Shown here piece by piece: positions 58,055 to 64,000 of a stretch of 64,000 nucleotides of DNA (position 1 is its first letter; every line of letters begins with the position of its first letter). The DNA comes from Anaeromyxobacter dehalogenans 2CP-1 (GTDB taxonomy: Bacteria; Myxococcota; Myxococcia; Myxococcales; Anaeromyxobacteraceae): contig NC_011891.1 of assembly GCF_000022145.1 (NCBI RefSeq), positions 1,500,001 through 1,564,000 on the forward strand, written 5' to 3'. The notes under the pieces are model-generated. The model was not told where the DNA came from, ran no database searches, and saw only the letters and a list, made by a program, of their open reading frames with translations. A program made the translations under genes and the position numbers.

Positions 58055-59035
58055 ATGCCCCGCCGCGCCGCCGCCTTCCCCGCCGCCCGCGCCGAGGCGC
58101 TGCGCCCGCTGCTCGAGCGGCTCGATCGCTCGCTCGATCGCGCCGCGCGCATCGCCGCCGACCCGGTGGAGTTCCCGCGCGCGTTCCGCGACCCCGCCGA
58201 CGCCGAGGTGGCGGGGCTGGTGGCGGTGAGCCTCGCCTACGGGCGCGCCGACCTGTTCAAGCCGGTGGTGGCGCGCGTGCTCGCCGCCATGGGGCCGTCG
58301 CCGGCGCGGTTCTGCGAGGCGTTCGCGGACGCGCCGGACCCGGCGGCGTTCGACGGCGTCGTCTACCGCTTCAACCGCCCCCCGGACCTCGCCGCGCTGG
58401 CGGCCGCCATCGGCGCGGTGCGGCGGCGCCACGGCGGCATCGGGCGCCGGCTCGGCGCGCTCTTCCGCGAGGAGGGGGGCGGCCCGGCCGCGCTCCGGCC
58501 GGCGCTGGCCCGGCTCGCGGCGGAGCTGCGCGAGGCCCCGGAGGCCCGGGCGCTGCTGCGGGGGCGCGGGCCGCGCGGGCTCCGCCACCTCCTCCCCGAC
58601 CCGGCCGGCCCGGGCGCGTCGAAGCGGTGGAACCTCTACCTGCGCTGGATGGTGCGCGGCCCGGACTCGGTGGACCTGGGGCTGTGGCGGGAGGTCCCGG
58701 CCGCCGCGCTGGTGGTCCCGCTCGACACGCACGTGCACCGGGTGGCGCGCGCGCTCGGGCTCACCGCGCGGCGGGACGCGAGCTGGCGGACGGCCGAGGA
58801 GATCACCGCCGCGCTCCGCCGCGTGGATCCCGCCGACCCGGTCCGCTTCGACTTCGCGCTCTGCCACCTGGGCATGAGCGGGCTGTGCCCGGCCCGCCGC
58901 GATCCGGCGCGGTGCCAGGCCTGCGCGCTCGGCGCGGGCTGCCTGGCGCGGGCGCGGGCGCTCAGGGCAGGCCGGCCCAGCGGCAGCGCCAGAGCTGGAA
59001 CGTCGTCACCTCGTCGCCGCCGCGCCGCACCGTGA
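58055..59035 (+). CDS. TIGR02757-family protein (HhH-GPD-like Fe-S)
   Basis: 326 residues. The C-terminal region resembles endonuclease III-type glycosylases: KRWNLYLRWMVRGPDSVDLGLW near 195 and LDTHVHRVARALGL near 225, then a Cys set C-P-A-R-R-D-x4-C-x2-C-x5-C suited to a [4Fe-4S] cluster. TIGR02757 proteins are of unknown function but co-occur with DNA repair. The last 25 residues overlap the convergent glycosyltransferase gene by 74 bases. Confidence 0.8.
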   Translation: MPRRAAAFPAARAEALRPLLERLDRSLDRAARIAADPVEFPRAFRDPADAEVAGLVAVSLAYGRADLFKPVVARVLAAMGPSPARFCEAFADAPDPAAFDGVVYRFNRPPDLAALAAAIGAVRRRHGGIGRRLGALFREEGGGPAALRPALARLAAELREAPEARALLRGRGPRGLRHLLPDPAGPGASKRWNLYLRWMVRGPDSVDLGLWREVPAAALVVPLDTHVHRVARALGLTARRDASWRTAEEITAALRRVDPADPVRFDFALCHLGMSGLCPARRDPARCQACALGAGCLARARALRAGRPSGSARAGTSSPRRRRAAP

Positions 59036-60470
59036 GCGGCGGCAGCGCCTCGAGCGGCGCGCACGCCTCGGCGCGGCGCAGGCAGGTGCGCTTCTCGCGC
59101 CGGTCGAGCACCAGCACGCCGGAGCGGCCGCGGAGCGCCTCGGGATCGAACCAGTAGCGGTACTGCAGCCCGTGCTCGCCGGTGATCTCCGACGACCAGG
59201 TGCGCGGACGGCCGGGCAGGTAGTACTCGAGCTCGGCGGACACCTTGTAGTTGCAGCCGGCCACGAACGCGTCGGGCCCGAGCGCCGCGCGCTCCGCCTC
59301 CACCCGCGCGGCCAGCTCCCGCCAGCCCGAGGAGCCCTCGTCGCGCGCGGGGAACGGCAGCGCGGGCCAGAGCGGCACGAGGTGCACGTACACCGACGCG
59401 ACCGCCGCCAGCGCCACCCCGGCGACGCCCGCCTTCCAGCGCCAGCCGCGCCGCTCCACCGCCAGGGCGGCCGCCGCGGCGAGCGCGGTCGGGTACGCCG
59501 CGGCCAGCCAGTTGCCCTTCACCCAGTGGAACGGCGAGATGACCGCCGCGAGCACGAGCAGCGGCGCGGCGAAGATGGCGCAGATCCGGTAGGCCGCCTC
59601 GCGGCGGCGGCGCACCGCCGTCACCACCGCCTCGACGAGGAGCACGAGCACGATCGGCGTGACGAGGCCGGCCTGCAGCGCGAGGAAGCGCCCCACCAGC
59701 ACCGGGCGGAAGCCGGAGCGCTCGACCCGCTCGGCGGTCTGGAACGCGAAGCTCGCCATCCGGTGCTGGAGGTTCCAGGCGACCACCGGCGCGAACAGGG
59801 CCAGCGCCAGCGCCGCGCCCAGCCACGGCCAGGGGCTGCGGAGCATGCGGCGGCCGCGCGGATCGAGCGCGAGCACCAGCAGGATCTGCGGCAGCAGCAG
59901 GAACCCGGTGTACTTGCCCAGCACCGCCCAGCCCACCGCGGCGCCGGCCGCGAGCAGCCAGCGCGGCCGCTCCAAGTCGAGCGCGCGCACCGTGAAGTAC
60001 AGGGCCATCGCCCAGCCGGAGAGCAGCGGGGCGTCGGGCGTGACGATGACCTGCCCCATCCCGAACAGCGGGACGCTGAACGCCGCGGCGAGCGCCACCA
60101 GCGCCGGGCGCGAGCCGAACAGGCGCCGCACCGTGAGCCACAGGAACACCGCGAAGACGACCGAGTGCAGCGCGGCGGCCAGCCGGATGGCGCGCTCGCC
60201 CTCGCCGGCGAGCGCGGTGGTGAGCGCGATGGTCCAGGCGGCGAGCGGCGGGTGGTCGAAGTACGAGAGCGCGAGCCGCCGGCTCCAGGTCCAGTAGTAG
60301 GCCTCCTGCGGCGAGAGCGCGATCAGCCCGCCGTAGGCGACGTGCAGGGCGGTGACGGTCGCGCCGAGCGCGAGCGCCAGCCGGTCGAGGCGCGGATCGC
60401 GGACGGGCGAGGCGGGCGGAGGGGAGGGGACGGCGCGCGGCGACGGAGCGGGCTCGGCGGGGCTCGGCAC
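58962..60470 (-). CDS. GT39-like membrane glycosyltransferase
   Basis: 502 residues, GTG start, with about ten membrane helices and a soluble C-terminus. LSPQEAYYWTWSRRLALSYFDHPPLAAW near residue 55 has the acidic-aromatic and FDHPP motifs of the dolichyl/undecaprenyl-phosphate-sugar transferase family (PMT/ArnT-like). It probably decorates lipid A, cell-wall polymers or proteins with a sugar; the acceptor cannot be told. A Pro/Ser-rich N-terminal stretch precedes the first helix. Confidence 0.8.
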   Translation of the reverse strand: MPSPAEPAPSPRAVPSPPPASPVRDPRLDRLALALGATVTALHVAYGGLIALSPQEAYYWTWSRRLALSYFDHPPLAAWTIALTTALAGEGERAIRLAAALHSVVFAVFLWLTVRRLFGSRPALVALAAAFSVPLFGMGQVIVTPDAPLLSGWAMALYFTVRALDLERPRWLLAAGAAVGWAVLGKYTGFLLLPQILLVLALDPRGRRMLRSPWPWLGAALALALFAPVVAWNLQHRMASFAFQTAERVERSGFRPVLVGRFLALQAGLVTPIVLVLLVEAVVTAVRRRREAAYRICAIFAAPLLVLAAVISPFHWVKGNWLAAAYPTALAAAAALAVERRGWRWKAGVAGVALAAVASVYVHLVPLWPALPFPARDEGSSGWRELAARVEAERAALGPDAFVAGCNYKVSAELEYYLPGRPRTWSSEITGEHGLQYRYWFDPEALRGRSGVLVLDRREKRTCLRRAEACAPLEALPPLTVRRGGDEVTTFQLWRCRWAGLP

Positions 60471-60527
60471 GCGGCGGAGGGTACCGCGAAGCGCCCCGCG
60501 CGCGAAGCGCCGCGGCGCGGGCCGGCG

Positions 60528-61412
60528 TCACACGCGCCGCAGCTTCTGCCGCAGCTCCAGGGCGATCTCGCCCTCGCGGAACACCCGCACCGTCCCGGTG
60601 GTCTGGGACACCGTGATGGCGACGGCGTTGGACTCGGCGGTGATCGAGGCCGCGGCGCTGTGGCGCGCCCCCAGGCCCATGGGCAGCTTCACGTCGCGCG
60701 ACATGGAGAGCAGGTACCGCCCGGCCGCCATCACCACCCCGTCCTCGCGGATGATGAAGGCGCCGTCGAGCGCCGAGAACGTCTTGATGGCCTCGCGGAT
60801 GGGCGGGTCGAGCGCGTTCCGCTCCGCCTCGCTGATCCCCTGGAACGGGTTGAGGATGAGCTGCCGGCTCTTCTCCATCACCGCGGTCGAGTCGCCGATC
60901 ACCACGATGGTGCCCACCGCGTGACCCTCGTAGCCCTCCGCGCCGATCTCCATGGCGGTGTGGATGAGGCTCTCCACCACCTGCGACGAGAACTCCGGCG
61001 GCAGGCCCAGCGTGTCCACCCGGATCTTCTCCTCCGGGTCCTCCGAGCCGATCACGAGCTTCACGAGCGTGTCCATGACCCGGTCGTCGCCGGGGCCGCA
61101 CAGGGCCAGCACCGTGTCCCCGTCCTTCAGCAGCCCGGCCGACTGCGCCGCCACCACCGCCACCTTGATCTTCTCGATGCGGGTGTAGTCGTAGGGCGGG
61201 ATGAGCACCGCCGTCGCCTTCTTGGCCTTGAGCTGGTTCGCGATGCCCTCGCTGCTGACCGCGTAGACCAGCTTGCGCTTGGTCGGACGGCCGCGGATCT
61301 CGGTCGGCGAGGGCGGGTGGTCGGACACGAACAGGAGCCGGTCCACGTCCGTGCGCGACATGAGCGCGAGCGCGCTGCGGAGGAAGTCGCGGTCCAGCTT
61401 GCCGTCTGCCAT
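60528..61412 (-). CDS. Diadenylate cyclase, DacZ/DisA_N type
   Basis: 294 residues. An N-terminal alpha/beta domain (about 20-125; LVYAVSSEGIANQLKAKKAT) resembles the C-terminal domain of pyruvate kinase, as seen in archaeal DacZ. The DAC domain follows with the DGA motif (LDGAFIIREDG near 215) and GARHSAAASIT near 250; the usual RHR is RHS here. It should make cyclic di-AMP from two ATP. It is soluble and lacks the DisA DNA-binding part. No phosphodiesterase gene is nearby. Confidence 0.85.
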   Translation of the reverse strand: MADGKLDRDFLRSALALMSRTDVDRLLFVSDHPPSPTEIRGRPTKRKLVYAVSSEGIANQLKAKKATAVLIPPYDYTRIEKIKVAVVAAQSAGLLKDGDTVLALCGPGDDRVMDTLVKLVIGSEDPEEKIRVDTLGLPPEFSSQVVESLIHTAMEIGAEGYEGHAVGTIVVIGDSTAVMEKSRQLILNPFQGISEAERNALDPPIREAIKTFSALDGAFIIREDGVVMAAGRYLLSMSRDVKLPMGLGARHSAAASITAESNAVAITVSQTTGTVRVFREGEIALELRQKLRRV

Positions 61413-61537
61413 GCGCGGAGGATCCGCCGCGCCGGTGCCCGAGTCAAAATCGTACGCCCGCGCCGCGCGCCTGCGCCCGCCTCCGCCGGACGCGGGAGGC
61501 CCGCGCCGGACGCCTGCTCCGCGGGCGCCCCCTCACC

Positions 61538-61566
61538 TTGACACGGGCACCCCTGCCGTTTAGGTT
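61538..61566 (+). promoter_or_regulatory. Sigma70-like promoter of the dksA-like gene
   Basis: TTGACA at 61538-61543, a 17-bp spacer and TAGGTT at 61561-61566. It lies about 50 bases before the TTG start at 61618. Confidence 0.6.
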
Positions 61567-61617
61567 CTCGGCCTTCATTTTCCGGCCCCAGGCCTCGGGG
61601 CGGAGCGGGGTGCACGC

Positions 61618-61980
61618 TTGAACAAGAAGGATCTCAAGAGGTTCAAGACGATGCTGGAGGAGTCCAAGCGCCAGCTCCTCGTGCAGGCCAAGAAGACCCT
61701 GACCGAGGAATCGTCCTTCGACACGGACGACCTCCCGGACGAGATCGACCTGGCCTCGAGCGAGTACACGCAGTCGATGATCTTCCGGCTGCGGGATCGC
61801 GAGAAGTTCCTGCTCGCCAAGATCGACAAGGCGCTCGCCCGGATCGAGAACGGCACGTTCGGCATCTGCGAGAAGTGCGAGGAGGAGATCTCGGCCAAGC
61901 GCCTCGAGGCGCGGCCGGTGACCACCCTCTGCATCCGCTGCAAGGAGGAGCAGGAGCAGAAGGAGAAGTCCTTCGGCTAG
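61618..61980 (+). CDS. DksA/TraR-family zinc-finger regulator
   Basis: 120 residues from a TTG start. Coiled-coil helices (residues 1-75) carry the acidic tip DLPDEIDLASSE, in the position of the DksA Asp pair that enters the RNA polymerase secondary channel. A C-x2-C-x17-C-x2-C zinc finger (CEKC to CIRC) follows near 80-105. DksA proteins modulate rRNA and stress promoters with ppGpp. A hairpin terminator follows. Confidence 0.88.
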   Translation: MNKKDLKRFKTMLEESKRQLLVQAKKTLTEESSFDTDDLPDEIDLASSEYTQSMIFRLRDREKFLLAKIDKALARIENGTFGICEKCEEEISAKRLEARPVTTLCIRCKEEQEQKEKSFG

Positions 61981-62011
61981 CTGCGCCGCCGGGAGCCTCG
62001 GGTCGTGCGCG

Positions 62012-62035
62012 CGGCCGGGCGGAGACGCCCGGCCG
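62012..62035. terminator. Hairpin between convergent genes
   Basis: A 10-bp stem (cggccgggcg with cgcccggccg) and a gaga loop lie between the stops of the dksA-like gene and the FHA gene. There is no strong T-tract; this is a candidate bidirectional terminator. Confidence 0.6.
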
Positions 62036-62052
62036 TCGTGTTCTCCGGCCCG

Positions 62053-62940
62053 TCAGGCCTCCACGCGCAGCAGCTGGGCGCCGAGCAGGAGCTGATCGCC
62101 GGGCGCGATCTCGGTCGGCGCCGAGATGCGCACGAACGTCCCGTTGGAGCTGCCCAGGTCCACCAGCGTGACCGCGTCGCCGCGCACGTCGATGCGCGCG
62201 TGGCGGGCCGAGACGTAGCGGTCGGACGGGAAGCTGATGCGCCCGGCCTCGCGCCCGATCGCGTTCTCGCCCTCGTGCAGCGGGACGACCTCGCCCTGCC
62301 CGCCGCCCTCCAGGAGCTGCGACAGGCGGAAGCGGCAGCCCGGATCCGGGGCCCCCCAGCTCCGGACGCCGTGCACCGCGGCGGGCGGGCGCGGGAGCGG
62401 CTCGAGCCGGAGGAGCTGGCGCCCGACCCGGATCTCCTCGCCGACCGCCAGCCGGTGCGGGCGGCGGATGCGGACGAACGTGCCGTTCACGCTGCCCAGG
62501 TCCTCCACCCGCAGCGCGGTGCCCTGCACGCGGAAGCAGGCGTGGCGCGGCGAGACGCTCGGGTCGTCCGGGATCCGGATCTCGCCCTCGGTGCGCCCGC
62601 ACACCGCCTCCGGCGCCGGCACCCCGTACTCGGCGCCGGGGAGCCCGTCGGTGCGGACCGCGGCGAGCCGGAAGGACGGCGGCGGCGGGCCGGCGATGCC
62701 GGAGGCGGTGGGCGCCGCGTGCGGATCGTCGGGCCGGGCCGCGGCGGCGGCCCCGCAGCGCGCGCAGAACCGGTCCACCGGCTCGAGCCCGGCGCCGCAG
62801 CCGCCGCAGCGCCGGCCCGGCGCGGCGGGCGGCTCGGCCGCCGGCCCGGGGGCGCGCAGCGACAGCCCGCACTGCTGGCAGAACGCCGCCGCCGCCCCGT
62901 TCTCACGTCCGCACCGCGGGCACGCCGCGTCCCTCGCCAT
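62053..62940 (-). CDS. Protein with two zinc ribbons and two FHA domains
   Basis: 295 residues. Two CxxC...CxxC ribbons come first (CPRCGRENGAAAAFCQQCG and CGGCG to CARCG, residues 6-65), then two FHA domains (about 105-180 and 200-295). Each FHA has the GR, SxRHA and SxNGTF signatures, so both should bind phosphothreonine peptides. A role in Ser/Thr kinase signalling or secretion regulation is inferred. The start at 62940 was chosen to begin just before the first ribbon; an ATG 9 bases upstream is possible. Confidence 0.85.
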   Translation of the reverse strand: MARDAACPRCGRENGAAAAFCQQCGLSLRAPGPAAEPPAAPGRRCGGCGAGLEPVDRFCARCGAAAAARPDDPHAAPTASGIAGPPPPSFRLAAVRTDGLPGAEYGVPAPEAVCGRTEGEIRIPDDPSVSPRHACFRVQGTALRVEDLGSVNGTFVRIRRPHRLAVGEEIRVGRQLLRLEPLPRPPAAVHGVRSWGAPDPGCRFRLSQLLEGGGQGEVVPLHEGENAIGREAGRISFPSDRYVSARHARIDVRGDAVTLVDLGSSNGTFVRISAPTEIAPGDQLLLGAQLLRVEA

Positions 62941-63042
62941 GCGGCGCATTCCGCCACGCCCATCGCCATGGGTCAACGCGGGTACCGGGAACGCGGGACG
63001 CGTGGACGTGCGGCGCGGTGCGCGCCGGGCTACCATCCGGCG

Positions 63043-63198
63043 GTGCCCACCCGCCGCCGCGGTCCGTTCTGGTTCTTCGTGCTGGCGATGGCGGTCGCGC
63101 TCGCCGGCGGCCTCGCCATCGTCGTCCTGGCGCGCCGGAGCGCGGCGGAGCGCCAGCTCCGGTACCGCGCGCCGGCGCCCGCGGAGCCGGCGCGCTGA
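63043..63198 (+). CDS. Small single-helix membrane protein
   Basis: 51 residues from a GTG start, with basic residues, one membrane helix (FWFFVLAMAVALAGGLAIVVLA) and a short Arg/Pro-rich tail. I cannot assign a function. It is divergent from the FHA gene and ends 2 bases from the convergent thiamine-binding gene. A short ORF by chance cannot be excluded. Confidence 0.4.
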   Translation: MPTRRRGPFWFFVLAMAVALAGGLAIVVLARRSAAERQLRYRAPAPAEPAR

Positions 63199-63199
63199 G

Positions 63200-63502
63200 C
63201 TACTTCAGCTTCTCCTCCACCGACCGCACCTTCCCCGCGATGCTGTGGTCCGGCCGGTCCCGCCGGTCGTCGATCTGGATCGACGTCGAGACCCGGACGG
63301 CCCCCTCGGTGAACGGGTGCTCGTGCATCCGGCGCACGACCGCCAGGATCTCGTCGAGGTCGCCCTCGATGAGCGTTCCCATGGCGGTGAGCTGGCTGGT
63401 GAGCCGGGTGCCGCGGAGGATCCGCTCCACCCCGGCGACCCAGCGCGACACGCTCGGCGTCGCGGTGCCGAGCGGGGTGATCGCGACGAACACGACGGCC
63501 AT
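63200..63502 (-). CDS. MTH1187-family thiamine-binding protein
   Basis: 100 residues, the usual length of the MTH1187/YkoF-like (DUF77) family: VFVAITPLGTATPSVSRWVAGV at the start and YQLTAMGTLIEG-type and HEHPFTEGAVRVSTSIQIDDRRDRP segments later. Family members bind thiamine or its precursors. It lies just before a second FHA gene on the same strand. Confidence 0.88.
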   Translation of the reverse strand: MAVVFVAITPLGTATPSVSRWVAGVERILRGTRLTSQLTAMGTLIEGDLDEILAVVRRMHEHPFTEGAVRVSTSIQIDDRRDRPDHSIAGKVRSVEEKLK

Positions 63503-63525
63503 GGTTCGCTCCTCCTCGGCGGCCC

Positions 63526-64000
63526 TCAGGGATCCGCGACCGCGCTCACGCGCAGCACCGTCCGGCCCAGGCGCACCGCGTCGCCCTCGCGGAGCTCGCG
63601 CTCGCCGTGCGGCGGGACGCGCGCGAACGTCCCGGTGGCGGAGCCGAGGTCGCGCAGGCGAGCGGTCCCGTCCGCCTCGATGCGCAGCTCGGCGTGCGCC
63701 GGCGCGATCGACGGGTCGTCGCCCAGCGACACCGCCGCGCCGGCCCGGCCCACGGTGATCGACGGCCCGCTGCGCACCCAGGTGCGCCCGGGCACGCCGC
63801 CCTCCAGCAGCTCCTCCACGGCCACCGCCGGCGGCGGCGGGCGCGGAGAGCCGATGCGCCGGGTGCCGTCGGCCGCGGGCAGCGGCGGCGGCGGCAGCGG
63901 CCCGGCGTAGCGGAGCAGCCGGCCGCCCACCGCGAACGGATCGCCGGGGCGGAGCGAGGCGGGGTGGCCGCGCAGTCGCACCAGCACGCCGCCCGGCGCG
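63526..64000 (-). CDS. FHA-domain protein, 5' part beyond the window
   Basis: The visible 157 residues begin with the end of one FHA-like domain (VLVRLRG, then GGRLLRY) and continue with a Pro-rich linker and a complete second FHA (VGRAG, APAHAELR, SATGTFARV). The reading frame is open to the window edge, so the start lies outside. It resembles the protein at 62053, so these are paralogues. Confidence 0.8.
   Translation of the reverse strand, partial: APGGVLVRLRGHPASLRPGDPFAVGGRLLRYAGPLPPPPLPAADGTRRIGSPRPPPPAVAVEELLEGGVPGRTWVRSGPSITVGRAGAAVSLGDDPSIAPAHAELRIEADGTARLRDLGSATGTFARVPPHGERELREGDAVRLGRTVLRVSAVADP

Overview
The window looks like chromosome from a very GC-rich myxobacterium, most plausibly Anaeromyxobacter or a close relative. 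This is inferred from codon use dominated by G/C third positions, a decaheme OmcA/MtrC-type cytochrome, MYXO-CTERM sorting tails (GGGC, one membrane helix, Arg cluster), MopE-type Cys-rich repeats, and two complex I gene sets. I see no insertion sequence, integrase, prophage or CRISPR array.

Layout. 1-960: 3' end of a ribosomal RNA operon (23S tail, 5S, terminator). 993-9182: small ferritin-like and Nudix genes, a decaheme outer-surface cytochrome on the minus strand, a class II fumarase/aspartase-type lyase, a GspE-N-domain protein and two small unknowns. 9186-13912: a charging cluster with tRNA-Gln(CUG), tRNA-Glu(CUC), GlnRS fused to a YqeY domain, and GluRS. 13947-23115: a secreted/surface block with a small exported protein overlapping a MYXO-CTERM metalloprotease, a Memo-family protein, a lone receiver, a 1743-residue surface protein that joins a MopE-like half to an IPT/TIG lipoprotein half, and a divergent CPBP intramembrane protease that could be the sorting enzyme. 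23188-31952: dGTPase-like enzyme, a class II amidotransferase-like protein lacking its usual Cys2, a short Hsp70 with a J-protein and a CvpA-like protein, a ClpX-like ATPase without zinc domain, an arginase-family enzyme, an Rrf2 regulator and a PHP phosphoesterase.

32248-50961 is respiratory complex I as two divergent operons. The leftward operon is nuoA-B-C-D-H-I-J-K-L-M-N. The rightward one is nuoA-B-C-D-G-H-I. They share a 160-bp control region with two back-to-back TTGACA boxes. Neither carries nuoE/F, nuoG is only in the rightward set, and the proton-pumping antiporter subunits are only in the leftward set.

51038-64000 holds a membrane protein, an outer-membrane barrel, an AmpG-like MFS carrier, a PolX-PHP DNA polymerase, a PEGA lipoprotein overlapping a MoaB gene, a TIGR02757 protein, a GT39-like glycosyltransferase, a DacZ-like diadenylate cyclase, a DksA/TraR zinc-finger regulator with a good promoter, and FHA-domain proteins around a thiamine-binding MTH1187-type gene.

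The most unusual non-coding features are two near-identical 166-bp elements at 7946 and 16675, each able to fold into one long hairpin and each placed directly at the stop codon of a plus-strand gene, and a second modular GC-rich hairpin repeat family at 30272-30525 and 31970-32176.
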